Notes under the pieces: model-generated | What the model saw: the letters and a program-made list of their open reading frames with translations, nothing else | The model's database searches: none | What the model was told of the DNA's origin: nothing | Part shown: in pieces, positions 40,668 through 54,018 of the stretch | How the letters are laid out: each line of letters opens with the position of its first letter | Position numbering within the stretch: the stretch's first letter is position 1 | Translations under genes and position numbers: made by a program | Assembly: GCA_016779445.1 (NCBI GenBank) | Contig: JADHNP010000001.1 | Location: forward strand, 24,951-88,950 | Source: Luminiphilus sp. | GTDB taxonomy: Bacteria; Pseudomonadota; Gammaproteobacteria; Pseudomonadales; Halieaceae | Direction of reading: 5' to 3' | DNA: 64,000 bases

Positions 40668-41477
40668 TTATTTCAGCCCGCGAGATTGCTGTATCACTTC
40701 ATAGGCCGCCGTAATTTCCTGCGCACGTGCGGTCGCGACCCTTAGGAGCTCATCTGGCACACCCTCTGCAATGAGCTTATCTGGATGGTTTTCGCTCATC
40801 AATTTGCGGTAACGGCGCTTCAACTCACTATTGGATGCATCAGGCGCCAATCCAAGCGCGGCATAAGCCGTATCCAGCCCAGAAGGCTCATTAGTAGTTG
40901 CTCGCTGTCGACCACCCTGCTGCTGGTATGCGCGCTGTTGGAATTGCGCCTGGGCATTGATCATCGACAGAAGCTGATCAATCTCTCTCTGAGGAACGGA
41001 AAGCAATGCGGCTATCTGGTTCAAAGCAGTCCGCTCAGCGGAGGACAGCGTGCCATCGGCAAGAGCGATACCGACCAGAAATACCAATAAGGTGTGCTGT
41101 GCCTGCCGACGCCCACCAAGACATTCTTTAAAGCGGGACACCGTAAGCGATGGATCAAAGCCTGACACCGATCCCGCTTTGAAATGCGAGATCGCTGTTC
41201 GGCGTTGCTCGGCGTTGAGTCTAAGTTGCACAAATAACGTTTCGGTTTGCGCTATTTCAGCCTCAGAAACTCGGCCATCAGATTTTGCGACATATCCCAG
41301 AAGGGTGAAGGTCGTCTCAAAAAACTGCGCCCGCATAAGGTGCACAGCATCAGGACCCGACAGCTGCAATGCTCGCCAAAGACCTCGATCAAAGGCATGT
41401 CCCAACACCAGTCCGAATAACAAACCAACTGGGCCAAAAGCCAAAAATCCGATTGCGCCCGCGAGGAGCTTGCCCAT
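40668..41477 (-). CDS. djlA: Co-chaperone DjlA
   Basis: N-terminal TM with GAIGFLAFGPVGLLFGLVLGHAFD; TerB-like domain; C-terminal J domain YRKLMSENHPDKLIAEG. Start moved from 41597 to MGKLLAG. Confidence 0.93.
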   Translation of the reverse strand: MGKLLAGAIGFLAFGPVGLLFGLVLGHAFDRGLWRALQLSGPDAVHLMRAQFFETTFTLLGYVAKSDGRVSEAEIAQTETLFVQLRLNAEQRRTAISHFKAGSVSGFDPSLTVSRFKECLGGRRQAQHTLLVFLVGIALADGTLSSAERTALNQIAALLSVPQREIDQLLSMINAQAQFQQRAYQQQGGRQRATTNEPSGLDTAYAALGLAPDASNSELKRRYRKLMSENHPDKLIAEGVPDELLRVATARAQEITAAYEVIQQSRGLK

Positions 41478-41485
41478 TACCTGCC

Positions 41486-42439
41486 TCACTTGGGGGCGTC
41501 GCTCTCGTCCAGCAACGGTGAAGCAGCCCAGTTGTAGTAGTCCACTTGCCCATAAGGCTGAACGCGGAACCGCTTGTACTGCCACTGATACTGGCACTCG
41601 TTATCCATGATCAGCTTTTCCACACCCAGGTTGATAGCTGCAAGCGCTTCTTTAGGGTCGTCACTATAAACCCCTTGCTCCGCTGCTCGGTAAATGGCCC
41701 TAAAACCAGTGGGCGTCCGCAGCACCGCACCCATCACCGCGGCTGCCCCAGAGCGCTTGATCAAGTTATACGCTAACGTTCCTGTGAAACACTCGACACC
41801 AAAAAACGGCGCATTCAAACCGCCATTCAACTCGCGCGGCACCTGATCGGGCAAAATACCTGTGATACCACCACCGCGCACTGTACGAAGGAGCTCGGCG
41901 AGTCCGCGAGGTGTCGTGGGTACCAGCCTGCCACCCAGGCGTTGTCGACCCTTATGAACGAGCCGATCGAGCTTTTTCAGTGCAAGCGGCTCATATAGCG
42001 CAACAAGGTTACCTTGTGTCGCAAGATGCATCCCCAGCAACTCCCAATTGCCCAAATGAGGACCTAATACTATGACCCCCTGACCTGAGGCCAGTGGTTG
42101 TTTGATGCACTCCAAGCCGTCGACCTCGATCAACGGCGCAATATCCTCCCAGGGGTGTATCCATAGTCGACCCATCTCTGCCATCAATTCTGCAGTGGAC
42201 CGCACACTTTGTTTAGCAATGTGACGTCTTTGAGTCGGCGTCCAGCTGGGATAAGCCAGCTCAAGGTTTCTGATAGCCACGCGCCGCATACGGGCATTGA
42301 AGCAATAAAGTAGAGAACCTATTGACCTGCCGAGCGAACGCGCCGATGTGAGCGGGAGTAATCGCGTAACAGTCATCATCAGATGAATGAGCAAAATAAC
42401 TGTCCATTCCACCCAGACAGGTTTTTGTGAGGCAGCCAT
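41486..42439 (-). CDS. Lysophospholipid / lipid A acyltransferase (LpxL/HtrB family)
   Basis: GVIVLGPHLGNWELLGMHLA (HxxxxN-type motif), VYSDDPKEALAAIN. Confidence 0.9.
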   Translation of the reverse strand: MAASQKPVWVEWTVILLIHLMMTVTRLLPLTSARSLGRSIGSLLYCFNARMRRVAIRNLELAYPSWTPTQRRHIAKQSVRSTAELMAEMGRLWIHPWEDIAPLIEVDGLECIKQPLASGQGVIVLGPHLGNWELLGMHLATQGNLVALYEPLALKKLDRLVHKGRQRLGGRLVPTTPRGLAELLRTVRGGGITGILPDQVPRELNGGLNAPFFGVECFTGTLAYNLIKRSGAAAVMGAVLRTPTGFRAIYRAAEQGVYSDDPKEALAAINLGVEKLIMDNECQYQWQYKRFRVQPYGQVDYYNWAASPLLDESDAPK

Positions 42440-42535
42440 AAAGAATGATTTTCTGCAGGTAATCTTCCGGAAAAGTGATTATGAAATAGGCATCGCAGTT
42501 ATACTAACCTTTCATACTGATTTTGGGCTGTTTCC

Positions 42536-43480
42536 GTGGTTCCCGCGACATTTCAAGACGTAATCCTGCGATTGCAGGACTATTGGGCTGGCCATGGATG
42601 CGTTGTGCTGCAGCCTCTGGACATGGAGGTAGGCGCAGGCACCTTTCATCCAGCGACCTTCCTACGCGCCTTGGGACCAGAAAACTGGAATGCAGCGTAT
42701 GTGCAACCCAGTCGAAGGCCCGCAGATGGCCGGTATGGTGAAAACCCCAACCGCCTGCAGCATTATTATCAGTTTCAGGTCGTCATGAAGCCGTCTCCTG
42801 ATGATTTTCAGGCGCTTTATCTCGGCAGCCTCTATGCACTGGGTCTCGACCCATTGGAACACGACATCCGCTTTGTTGAAGACAACTGGGAATCGCCAAC
42901 GCTGGGGGCCTGGGGTCTGGGCTGGGAAGTCTGGCTAAACGGCATGGAGGTCAGTCAATTTACTTATTTTCAGCAAGCCGGTGGCTTGGAGTGTTACCCG
43001 GTCACCGGTGAGCTGACCTATGGCCTTGAGCGCATTGCTATGTACTTGCAAGACGTCGAATCTGTGTACGACCTCGTTTGGGCAGACCTGCCGTCCGGTG
43101 CTGTGACCTATGGCGATGTCTATCATCAGAACGAAGTAGAGATGTCCTCTTATAACTTTATGGAGGCCGATGTCGATAATTTATTCTCACAGTTTGAATT
43201 CTATGAGCGTGAAGCGAACAGGCTGGCAGAAAAAAAGCTCCCTCTGCCCGCATACGAATACGTTATGAAAGCCTCTCACACCTTTAATTTACTTGACGCT
43301 CGCCACGCTATCGGCGTCACAGAACGCCAACGTTATATCCTTCGCGTACGCACATTGGCGCGGGCAACAGCCAAAGCCTATGTGGCGGCTCGAGGCGCGC
43401 TAGGATTTCCCATGGCCGACGCTGATCTCGCCGCTTCCGCATTGGCCAGCCTGGCGCAACAAGGCGAGGCGTCCGCATGA
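42536..43480 (+). CDS. glyQ: Glycine--tRNA ligase alpha subunit
   Basis: [48 protein letters not shown] start. Confidence 0.98.
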   Translation: MVPATFQDVILRLQDYWAGHGCVVLQPLDMEVGAGTFHPATFLRALGPENWNAAYVQPSRRPADGRYGENPNRLQHYYQFQVVMKPSPDDFQALYLGSLYALGLDPLEHDIRFVEDNWESPTLGAWGLGWEVWLNGMEVSQFTYFQQAGGLECYPVTGELTYGLERIAMYLQDVESVYDLVWADLPSGAVTYGDVYHQNEVEMSSYNFMEADVDNLFSQFEFYEREANRLAEKKLPLPAYEYVMKASHTFNLLDARHAIGVTERQRYILRVRTLARATAKAYVAARGALGFPMADADLAASALASLAQQGEASA

Positions 43481-45552
43481 GTACTGAGGACCTGCTGTTC
43501 GAACTGGGCACAGAGGAGCTTCCTGCTGGCGAGATTTCAGGTATGGCAGCCGCTCTGGTTGATACGGTTACGCGGGATCTCACACAGTACTCTCTGCACT
43601 ATTCCAGTGTGGAACAGTTTTCGACCCCCAGGCGCCTGGCCGTTTTAGTGCGGGACGTCGCCGTCCGTGGGGCCGATCAGGAACGACACGTTGTTGGCCC
43701 TCCTTTAAGCGCTGCGCGGGATAAGCAGGGTCAGTGGACGCCCGCAGCCGAGGGTTTTGCAAGGAAGCAAGGCATCGATACCTCGGCGCTCACTATTTCG
43801 GAAGAAAATGGCATAGAGCGCATTGCCGCTCACGTGATCCAAACAGGCGCCGCAGCGCGAGATGTAATTCCCGAGATCATCAAAAATGCTGTCAGTACAA
43901 TACCGGTATCAAAGCGCATGCGATGGGGTCTCTCGAGAGACGAGTTTCTTCGCCCGGTGCAATGGCTGTTGCTGCTTTTCGGAGAAGAAGTGCTGCCCTA
44001 TGAGCAGTTTGGCCTCATTAGCGGCAGGGAAAGTCGTGGACACCGCTTTCACCATGACAAACCTGTCTCTCTTTCGAGAGCCAGCGATTATTCATCCCTG
44101 CTTCGCAATGCGAATGTCATTGCAGATGAAGCAGAACGTAAGCGAATCATCACCGAGCAAGTCACGGCCCTTGTCACAACCGAAGAAACTGTCGCCCTAT
44201 CCGATGAGCTGCTTAACGAGGTAACCGGTCTTGTGGAGTGGCCCATTGCATTGCGCGGGAGCTTTGATCCGACCTTTTTGGAGGTCCCGGAAAAAGCACT
44301 CATTTCCGCGATGAAAAACCATCAGAAATACTTCCATCTTCACGACGCCAACACCGGTGCCTTACTGCCCGCATTTATTACCATCGCCAATATTGACAGC
44401 AAAAACCCTGCCCGGGTGATTGCCGGCAACGAGCGGGTGATCCGGCCTCGCCTTGCCGACGCAGCGTTTTTCTTCGCTAATGACAAACGCATTACTCTGG
44501 CATCGCGGCAGTCACGATTAGCCAGTGTCGTCTTTCAACAACAGCTGGGCAGCCTGCTCGACAAATCCGGGCGCATGACAAATCTAGCCGCTAATCTGGC
44601 CAAGAAAATTGGGGCCGATGGCGGGGTGACATCGCGAGCAGCGGCACTCGCCAAATGCGATCTGGTGTCAGAAATGGTGCTCGAATTTCCTGAGCTGCAG
44701 GGCAGTGCCGGTGCTAACTACGCCCTCAACGACGGTGAGCCTGCGCCTGTCGCACAGGCGATCGAGGAGCATTATCTCCCGCGCTTTGCCGGTGACAGCT
44801 TGCCAACATCTGCAGAGGCAAGCGCACTCGCTTTAGCAGACCGGCTAGATACACTGGTGGGGATTTTCGGTATCGGGGAGCCACCGACCGGATCAAAAGA
44901 TCCTTTTGCACTCCGTCGCGCATCTCTCGCAGTGATTCGTATTCTGATCGGTCTTGAACAATCCGTATCATTGCATGACTTACTCGACTTTGCTCGGGAT
45001 CAGCACACCGCGTCGCTTGCACAGGACAGCGCAAACTCGGTGCTGAACTACATTTTCGAGCGGCTAGACAATTGGTATGCGGAGCGGGGTGTATCGGGCG
45101 ACGTCGTCCGAGCCGTGCTGGCATCTAGCGAGAGTGACCTATTTGATATCGACTTGCGAATCCACGCATTGGCAACGTTTTCTGCTACTGAAACTGCGCA
45201 GCAACTGGCCGCTGCCAATAAGCGCGTCGCCAACCTACTCGCAAAAGCCGAAACAGATGACTTCCCGGCGCCGGATGCGACAAAATTTGACGAAGAGGCA
45301 GAGCACTCACTGCACAACATGGTGCTCGCGACCCGAAAGGCCCTCAACCCGTTAATAGCGGATCGAGATTACACATCAGCGCTAAACGAATTGGCGACCC
45401 TGAGGCAACCGGTTGATGATTTTTTTAATGCGGTGATGGTAAATGCGCAAGATCCCGATGTGCGACTTAACCGACTCGGACTTCTTAACATGTTGCGAGG
45501 ACTGTTCACACAAATCGCCGATATAGCCCTCCTCTCTTCAGGGGCTGAATGA
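43477..45552 (+). CDS. glyS: Glycine--tRNA ligase beta subunit
   Basis: [39 protein letters not shown] overlap with glyQ. Confidence 0.98.
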   Translation: MSTEDLLFELGTEELPAGEISGMAAALVDTVTRDLTQYSLHYSSVEQFSTPRRLAVLVRDVAVRGADQERHVVGPPLSAARDKQGQWTPAAEGFARKQGIDTSALTISEENGIERIAAHVIQTGAAARDVIPEIIKNAVSTIPVSKRMRWGLSRDEFLRPVQWLLLLFGEEVLPYEQFGLISGRESRGHRFHHDKPVSLSRASDYSSLLRNANVIADEAERKRIITEQVTALVTTEETVALSDELLNEVTGLVEWPIALRGSFDPTFLEVPEKALISAMKNHQKYFHLHDANTGALLPAFITIANIDSKNPARVIAGNERVIRPRLADAAFFFANDKRITLASRQSRLASVVFQQQLGSLLDKSGRMTNLAANLAKKIGADGGVTSRAAALAKCDLVSEMVLEFPELQGSAGANYALNDGEPAPVAQAIEEHYLPRFAGDSLPTSAEASALALADRLDTLVGIFGIGEPPTGSKDPFALRRASLAVIRILIGLEQSVSLHDLLDFARDQHTASLAQDSANSVLNYIFERLDNWYAERGVSGDVVRAVLASSESDLFDIDLRIHALATFSATETAQQLAAANKRVANLLAKAETDDFPAPDATKFDEEAEHSLHNMVLATRKALNPLIADRDYTSALNELATLRQPVDDFFNAVMVNAQDPDVRLNRLGLLNMLRGLFTQIADIALLSSGAE

Positions 45553-46919
45553 ACACAGATCCACAATTTTTAGTGGGCCTTTTGGCAGCAGGCACTGTCG
45601 TGCTTCTGCTCGGGATAATCATTCTGAGTCGCGGCAGACAAGAACTGATGTCGCTCCGGGAGTCGTCAACAGAGCAGCGGACGACAGCCAATCTCGCAGA
45701 AGAGCGAGCAAGATCCTTAGAGGCAGAAGTCTTATCGCTTAACAAAGAGCTAGCAACGTTAACCGCGCAGTTAAGCGCACAGAGCGCGACCCTTGCGGAG
45801 CGCGAAGCCAGCCACCAAAACCAAATGAAATGGCTGGAGGAGTCGCGCACTGCGCTCCGATCTGAGCTGGAAGTAGTAGGTCAGAAGCTACTCACATCCT
45901 CCGGTAAGGCCCTTGAAAGTACCAACCAAAAAAGCTTAGACAGCTTATTGAAGCCGCTCGCAGAAAAAATTGATCAATTCCAGACACGGGTTAATCAGGT
46001 TCACACTGATATGGTTGGCAACAACGCCTCTTTATCCGAACAAATCAAGCATCTCCAGTCAGTCGGATTATCCATGTCAGATGAGGCCCACAATCTGACG
46101 CGCGCTCTGAAAGGCGACAAAAAGTTGGTGGGAAACTGGGGTGAAGCCCAACTAGAAAAGACGCTCGAACTCGCCGGTTTACGCCGAGGAGAGCATTACG
46201 ATGCTCAGGTCACCGTGAAAGATTCGCGGGGAGACAGGCACGTGCCGGACTTTGTCATCCGGTTGCCGGAAGGGAAAAACGTGGTCATCGACAGTAAGGT
46301 GTCGCTGGTGGACTACGAACGCGCAGTTACTGCCGAATCAGATGGCGAACGCGCGAGCGCCCTAGAAGCCCACGGTAAAGCCGTCCGCAATCATATCGAC
46401 GCGCTGTCTGCGAAGGATTATGCCAACCTGCCCGGGATGGACAGCCCAGATTTCGTACTGATGTTTATGCCAGTAGAGCCCGCTTACATCGAAGTCATGC
46501 GCAGCCAGCGCGGACTTTTCAACCATGGATACCAAAAGAATGTAGTGCTGGTATCGCACACCACACTCATGCCGATTCTGCGAACGGTCGCCAACTTGTG
46601 GATGATTGAGCATAGTAATCGCGAGGCCCGGGAAATCAGCGATCGGGCGGGCGATATTTATAATACGGTTTGTTTGCTAGGCGATCGACTGCAGGCGCTG
46701 GGGTCGTCCATCTCCACTGCGACGCAAAAATACAATGAAACCCTGCGAGCGGTTCAGGGTAAACAGGGGCTGGTAGGAAAAGTCGCCCGCTTCCAATCAC
46801 TTTCAAAGAAAGCTAACAAAACTTTCCCAAAAACACTTGCGCCGATTGATCCAGAAATCGACCACGTCGCCCTCGAGACTCTCCAGCAGTCGGAACAGCA
46901 GCCTGCATCAGAGGACTGA
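45549..46919 (+). CDS. rmuC: DNA recombination protein RmuC family
   Basis: TM plus coiled coil; GNWGEAQLEKTLELAGL; PDFVIRLPEGKNVVIDSKVSLVDYE. Confidence 0.94.
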   Translation: MNTDPQFLVGLLAAGTVVLLLGIIILSRGRQELMSLRESSTEQRTTANLAEERARSLEAEVLSLNKELATLTAQLSAQSATLAEREASHQNQMKWLEESRTALRSELEVVGQKLLTSSGKALESTNQKSLDSLLKPLAEKIDQFQTRVNQVHTDMVGNNASLSEQIKHLQSVGLSMSDEAHNLTRALKGDKKLVGNWGEAQLEKTLELAGLRRGEHYDAQVTVKDSRGDRHVPDFVIRLPEGKNVVIDSKVSLVDYERAVTAESDGERASALEAHGKAVRNHIDALSAKDYANLPGMDSPDFVLMFMPVEPAYIEVMRSQRGLFNHGYQKNVVLVSHTTLMPILRTVANLWMIEHSNREAREISDRAGDIYNTVCLLGDRLQALGSSISTATQKYNETLRAVQGKQGLVGKVARFQSLSKKANKTFPKTLAPIDPEIDHVALETLQQSEQQPASED

Positions 46920-46950
46920 CAGCCCCGAGCCGAGGCCGCGCAAAAATGGC

Positions 46951-49392
<2,442 letters not shown>

Positions 49393-49575
49393 TTAACCTT
49401 TTCTGATGTGCGCCTGTTATTTCGTCGATCAGCCATCAAGCCCGCAAAATCGGAAGACTCTCAGGCTGCTCCAAACCGCCCGGTGCCACACTTTATGAGC
49501 GGCCACCGTCTATTTCTGTTGCCAAGCAATCCATTAAACAACTCGGCACTTCGCGAAAAATACTCTTCAACTCAA

Positions 49576-50652
49576 TTATCGCTGGATAGTGAGGCCGCCA
49601 CGTTCCACGTGGAACAAATTAATGGGGTCCGTACCCCAAGCTCTCTCCAGAGAGGCGCGATCCACTGCCGTCATAATGACCTGTCTCCCGCCTCGCAGCT
49701 GCGCACAAACACTGGCGCAATGTGCCTCATCAAGCTCTGCTGGCAGATCATCGATTAAATATAACGGCGGCATTTTGGATGCCTCCTCAATAATCTGCCC
49801 CTGAGACAGCTTCAACGCCACCAACAACAACTTCATTTGGCCTCGCGACAGCACATCCGATGCAGCGGCACCATCCGCGTTAAACCGCAGGTCTGCGCGA
49901 TGCGGCCCTACCTGCGTAAACCCCTGTGCAGCATCGCTTTGCGCGTTTTTTTCCAATGCCGCCTGCAGCGACTCTCGTCGATCCCAGCCTGCGCGAAACG
50001 CCATCCCCACCTCTGCCAAATTTGGGGAAATAGCGGGAGCAAGCTGCCTCAGCTTTTCGGCATAACGGTCCACCACGCTTCCACGCGCCTGGGTCAACTG
50101 CTCGCCTGCCTGAGCCAACTCGTGGCGCCATGCCTTATCTGAACTCAGTATACCACGGCGCAAGCCGCTATTTCTCTGTCGGAGCAAGTGGGTATAGCGC
50201 CGCCACAGAGCCAAAAACCCCTGTTCCACGTGGAACAACGTGCCATCGAGCAACCGGCGACGCCCCTCTGGAGCGCCGGTGAGGAGCGTCAAACCCTCCG
50301 TATCCATCAAGACCAAAGGGAGCTGCTGAGCCAACGCCGACAGGGAGGGTATTGTCTCGCCATTCACTTTGGCTCGCACCAGGCCGTCGCGGTACTTCTC
50401 TATCCCCATAACAAACGGCCGGCCGCCGCTGCTCCCGCGCCCGACAATGCGACACGAGGTGGCTTCGTGTTGAATCACGGGCTTAGATTGGTGGGTGCGA
50501 AAAGAACGGCCTACACCAAGCAAATGAACCGCCTCTAAAAAACTGGTTTTACCGGAACCGTTAGCGCCAAAGAGTGCGGTCGCGCCACTTGCAAGGCTAA
50601 CCTCTAATTTGGCCAGGTTGCGAACACACTTGATCTCTATATGCTCAAGCAT
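49576..50652 (-). CDS. recF: DNA replication and repair protein RecF
   Basis: FGANGSGKTSFLEAVHLLGVGRSFRTH; VGPHRADLRF; LSRGQMKLLLVALKLSQ. Confidence 0.97.
   Translation of the reverse strand: MLEHIEIKCVRNLAKLEVSLASGATALFGANGSGKTSFLEAVHLLGVGRSFRTHQSKPVIQHEATSCRIVGRGSSGGRPFVMGIEKYRDGLVRAKVNGETIPSLSALAQQLPLVLMDTEGLTLLTGAPEGRRRLLDGTLFHVEQGFLALWRRYTHLLRQRNSGLRRGILSSDKAWRHELAQAGEQLTQARGSVVDRYAEKLRQLAPAISPNLAEVGMAFRAGWDRRESLQAALEKNAQSDAAQGFTQVGPHRADLRFNADGAAASDVLSRGQMKLLLVALKLSQGQIIEEASKMPPLYLIDDLPAELDEAHCASVCAQLRGGRQVIMTAVDRASLERAWGTDPINLFHVERGGLTIQR
49601..49616. promoter_or_regulatory. parS-like centromere site (one mismatch from a perfect palindrome)
   Basis: CGTTCCACGTGGAACA inside recF, compared with the TGTTCCACGTGGAACA-type parS consensus. 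Confidence 0.75.
50222..50237. promoter_or_regulatory. parS centromere site (perfect palindrome)
   Basis: TGTTCCACGTGGAACA inside recF; parA/parB encoded in the same window. Confidence 0.88.
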
Positions 50653-50670
50653 TCAGTTCAAGCAGGCAAT

Positions 50671-51783
50671 TTAAAGGCGCATAGGCATCACAACATAAAG
50701 TCGTTCCGGCTCATCATCAGCGGGGGGCTCGGCGTGCTCTACCAGCGCCGAGCTGGCTTCGTCAGACAAGCACAATCGAACTTGCACCTGGCTTAAGGCC
50801 GACAGCACATCCAACAGATAGCTAACGTTAAAACCGATCTCCATCTCGCCACCGCTATAATCCACAGCCACAACCTCTTCAGCTTGCTCCTGCTCTGGGT
50901 TGTTAGCGGTGATATCAAGATTATTCTCGGACAGCCGCAGCCGAACGCCACGGTACTTCTCATTGGAGAGAATTGCCGTGCGGGTAAATGCCTGCTTTAG
51001 CTCAGCTCGATCGCCTACCACTGACTTGTCGGGATTTTTCGGTATTACGCGCTCATAATCCGGAAACTTGCCGTCAACTAGCTTAGAAGTGAAGGTATAT
51101 TGGGTGGTTGTCGCGCGAATGTGATTAGTGCCAATAGCAAGCGAAATAGAGGCCGCGCCCTCCAATAAACGTGACAACTCCAGCACGCCTTTACGGGGAA
51201 TAATAACGCCTATATCGGCCGCCTCTACCCGTTTTGGTGACGTAGCAAGCGCCAGTCTATGGCCGTCTGTCGCAACAACGCGGAGACGTCCGCCCAGCAA
51301 CTCAAAATAAAGGCCATTGAGATAATAACGGACGTCCTGCTGCGCCATGGCAAACGCGGTACCGTCAATCATTTGCTTAACGAGGGATTGTTCAATTTCT
51401 AAGGTGGTATCACCGGCGCCCGCATCCACCGTAGGAAAATCTGCAGCGGGCAACGTGGATAGGGTAAAACGGCTGCGACCTGCCTTCACGGTGGCCTTCC
51501 CGGCATCCACGGCAAATTCTATATTAGAACCCTCGGGTAAAGACTTGCAAATGTCGACCAGCTTTCGCGCAGGTACCGTCACCTCGCCGTCGACCCCTGG
51601 CGCCTCAATGTCCAGTCGGCCGACGAGCTCTACCTCGAGATCGGTGCCCGTCAAGGACAGCCGTGAGCCCTCAAGAGCAATCAATACGTTGGAGAGAATC
51701 GGCAACGTTTGTCTTCTTTCAACCACTCCCGCCACCAAATTTAAAGGCTTGATCAGCGTGTCTCGGGCAATAGAGAATTTCAT
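50671..51783 (-). CDS. dnaN: DNA polymerase III beta subunit (sliding clamp)
   Basis: MKFSIARDTLIKPLNLVAGVVERRQTLPILSNVL ... YVVMPMRL. Confidence 0.99.
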   Translation of the reverse strand: MKFSIARDTLIKPLNLVAGVVERRQTLPILSNVLIALEGSRLSLTGTDLEVELVGRLDIEAPGVDGEVTVPARKLVDICKSLPEGSNIEFAVDAGKATVKAGRSRFTLSTLPAADFPTVDAGAGDTTLEIEQSLVKQMIDGTAFAMAQQDVRYYLNGLYFELLGGRLRVVATDGHRLALATSPKRVEAADIGVIIPRKGVLELSRLLEGAASISLAIGTNHIRATTTQYTFTSKLVDGKFPDYERVIPKNPDKSVVGDRAELKQAFTRTAILSNEKYRGVRLRLSENNLDITANNPEQEQAEEVVAVDYSGGEMEIGFNVSYLLDVLSALSQVQVRLCLSDEASSALVEHAEPPADDEPERLYVVMPMRL

Positions 51784-51847
51784 ATCAATGAGCTCAGGTT
51801 ATTAGGCAATGATTACGACATTGACGGCGAATTATGACAACGCTTCA

Positions 51848-53239
51848 TCATGTCGTCAGTGATCTAAGCAAGTTTTGGTAATCCTCGCTGATGTCAGAGT
51901 TAATGTCGCGCAACTCCTTTATCTTACGGCATCCGTGAAGCACTGTCGTATGGTCTCGGCCACCAAAAGCATCTCCAATCTCAGGGAGGCTGTGCCGAGT
52001 CAGCTCTTTTGACAACGCCATTGCAACCTGCCGCGGCCTAGCAACGCTCCTGTTGCGTCGTTTTGACATCAAATCAGCTACTTTAATCTTGTAGTACTCG
52101 GCCACCTTCCTCTTTATGTTATCCAGCGAAACCTGCTTGTCCTGCAGCGCCAACAAATCTTTCAGGCTGTCTTTAATCAGCTCAATGTCAAATGGGCGGC
52201 CGGTGAAATTAGCGCTCGCTATCACTCGCTTGAGGGCGCCCTCTAACTCCCTTACGTTAGATCGAATCCGCTGCGCTATGAAAAACGCGGCGTCTGGCGC
52301 TAGCGTAATATGACTTTGTTCCGCTTTCTTCATCAGTATCGCCACCCGCGTTTCGAGATCAGGGGGCTCAACTGCCACCGTCAGCCCCCAGCCAAACCGT
52401 GACTTTAAACGCTCTTCAACCCCCTCAATCTCTCTCGGATAGCGATCGCACGTCAAAATCATTTGCTGACCGCCCTCTAGCAAGGCATTAAAGGTATGAA
52501 AAAACTCTTCTTGAGAGCGATCCTTGTTGGCAAAAAACTGAATGTCATCAATCAAAAGCGCGTCTACTGACCGATAAAATCGCTTGAAATCATTGATAGC
52601 ATTTAATTGCAGGGCTTTAACCATATCCGCCACAAAACGCTCTGAATGCAGGTAAATGATTTTTGCTTCGGGATTTCGGCGCCGCATGGCGTTCCCCACC
52701 GCATGCATCAAATGGGTTTTACCAAGGCCCACACCACCGTAGAGAAACAGCGGGTTATAGGAAGCCCCTGGGTGTTCAGCCACCTGTTGTGACGCAGCCA
52801 GCGCCAGCTGGTTACTTTTTCCTTCAACAAACCGCTCGAAAGTATAACCCTCAACAAGCCTAGATGAGGTTACCAGCGCCCCCGAAGAAGACACGCGTGC
52901 CGGTGGCGTGGCCTGTATGGGCAACGCCGTCGTCTGGGGTGTTCGCTCAGCCGGCATCACAGGCGCTATCGCCCGCGCGCCGTCACCCGCAACGGTTACC
53001 GAGACTTGCGCTGAGGTGGGTGCAACCACATCCATCAAATACCCAGAAATCATGGGCACGTAGCGCTCAACAACGAAATCTCGAATAAAACGATTCGGCG
53101 CTAACAACATTAAACCCGAATCTCTCCACTCCGCCTGCAATGGCCGTATCCAGGTGTTAAATTGTTGTTGCGGAATATCCCCACCCAGTCGATGCAAACA
53201 ATGCTGCCAGGGGTTAGTAAGCGGCTGTGGGGCTGCCAA
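51848..53239 (-). CDS. dnaA: Chromosomal replication initiator protein DnaA
   Basis: [58 protein letters not shown] start with strong upstream AAGGAG. Confidence 0.99.
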   Translation of the reverse strand: MAAPQPLTNPWQHCLHRLGGDIPQQQFNTWIRPLQAEWRDSGLMLLAPNRFIRDFVVERYVPMISGYLMDVVAPTSAQVSVTVAGDGARAIAPVMPAERTPQTTALPIQATPPARVSSSGALVTSSRLVEGYTFERFVEGKSNQLALAASQQVAEHPGASYNPLFLYGGVGLGKTHLMHAVGNAMRRRNPEAKIIYLHSERFVADMVKALQLNAINDFKRFYRSVDALLIDDIQFFANKDRSQEEFFHTFNALLEGGQQMILTCDRYPREIEGVEERLKSRFGWGLTVAVEPPDLETRVAILMKKAEQSHITLAPDAAFFIAQRIRSNVRELEGALKRVIASANFTGRPFDIELIKDSLKDLLALQDKQVSLDNIKRKVAEYYKIKVADLMSKRRNRSVARPRQVAMALSKELTRHSLPEIGDAFGGRDHTTVLHGCRKIKELRDINSDISEDYQNLLRSLTT

Positions 53240-53376
53240 CGCAATCGCTCCTTTTTAGTTCTACCTTTGTGCTTCTTTTTTTGTTTGAACGGATCGGTCC
53301 CGCCGAACAAGCCTATGAACGCCCCTGGGGTGAGCCGCTTAAAAAGCCAGGCTCCGGATCGCGTCACGGCAACCAG

Positions 53377-53385
53377 TTATCCACA
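53377..53385 (+). promoter_or_regulatory. DnaA box TTATCCACA
   Basis: Exact match to the DnaA-box consensus. Confidence 0.8.
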
Positions 53386-53396
53386 CCGCCACAACG

Positions 53397-53405
53397 TTAT
53401 CAACA
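53397..53405 (+). promoter_or_regulatory. DnaA box variant TTATCAACA
   Basis: One mismatch from consensus, 20 bp from the preceding box. Confidence 0.6.
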
Positions 53406-53495
53406 TGTTTTTTATGCCTTAATATCAGCACTTTATCGTGTTTTTGAGCGCGTACAGAACAACCCTCCTATTTGCAAGCAAAACTTGCGGCCGGC

Positions 53496-53504
53496 TGTGC
53501 ATAA
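53496..53504 (-). promoter_or_regulatory. DnaA box TTATGCACA (reverse strand)
   Basis: TGTGCATAA on + strand; matches TTATNCACA. Confidence 0.7.
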
Positions 53505-53852
53505 CCTGTTATTAACTTTGGGTTAACTTGTGGCTTTCAGTGCTGCTCGGTCATTATTGGGAACCCTGCCGAGCCCCTGTTTGTAAGCGCTAGCTAACTT
53601 ACCATCCCCTCAATTTCCGAGCTCCCCACAATCCGCCAACGATCGCCGATCGCCAATGTTGCCGCGACACAACCAGTGGATGATTTAAATATGGTTGCGT
53701 TAACGGCGCACCTAAAACGACATTCATTAATGTTGCCAACAACACTCACCACCCCTATAATCCGCGCCCCCGACCGTCAGTAGAACAGACAAGCTGTTTG
53801 GCACGGGGACCACATGTAAGTTTGATACATAAAGTGTAAATAGGTTGATGCC

Positions 53853-53987
53853 ATGAAGCGTACATTCCAGCCCAGTGTCCTGAAGCGAAAGCGAACCCAT
53901 GGTTTTCGCGCTCGAATGGCCACGAAAAACGGTCGGCAGGTGTTAGCGCGGCGAAGGGCTCGCGGTCGTAGCAAGCTCTCGGCTTAA
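53853..53987 (+). CDS. rpmH: 50S ribosomal protein L34
   Basis: Read directly from the sequence (absent from the ORF track): [44 protein letters not shown], 44 aa. Confidence 0.98.
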   Translation: MKRTFQPSVLKRKRTHGFRARMATKNGRQVLARRRARGRSKLSA

Positions 53988-54018
53988 GCGACGCCACAAG
54001 GGGCCCCTTAAGTGGCCC

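Larger units (their letters stand above)
53240..53852. other. Candidate chromosomal origin (oriC), dnaA-rpmH intergenic region
   Basis: 613 bp noncoding between divergent dnaA and rpmH with three consensus-type DnaA boxes and T-rich tracts. Confidence 0.65.
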
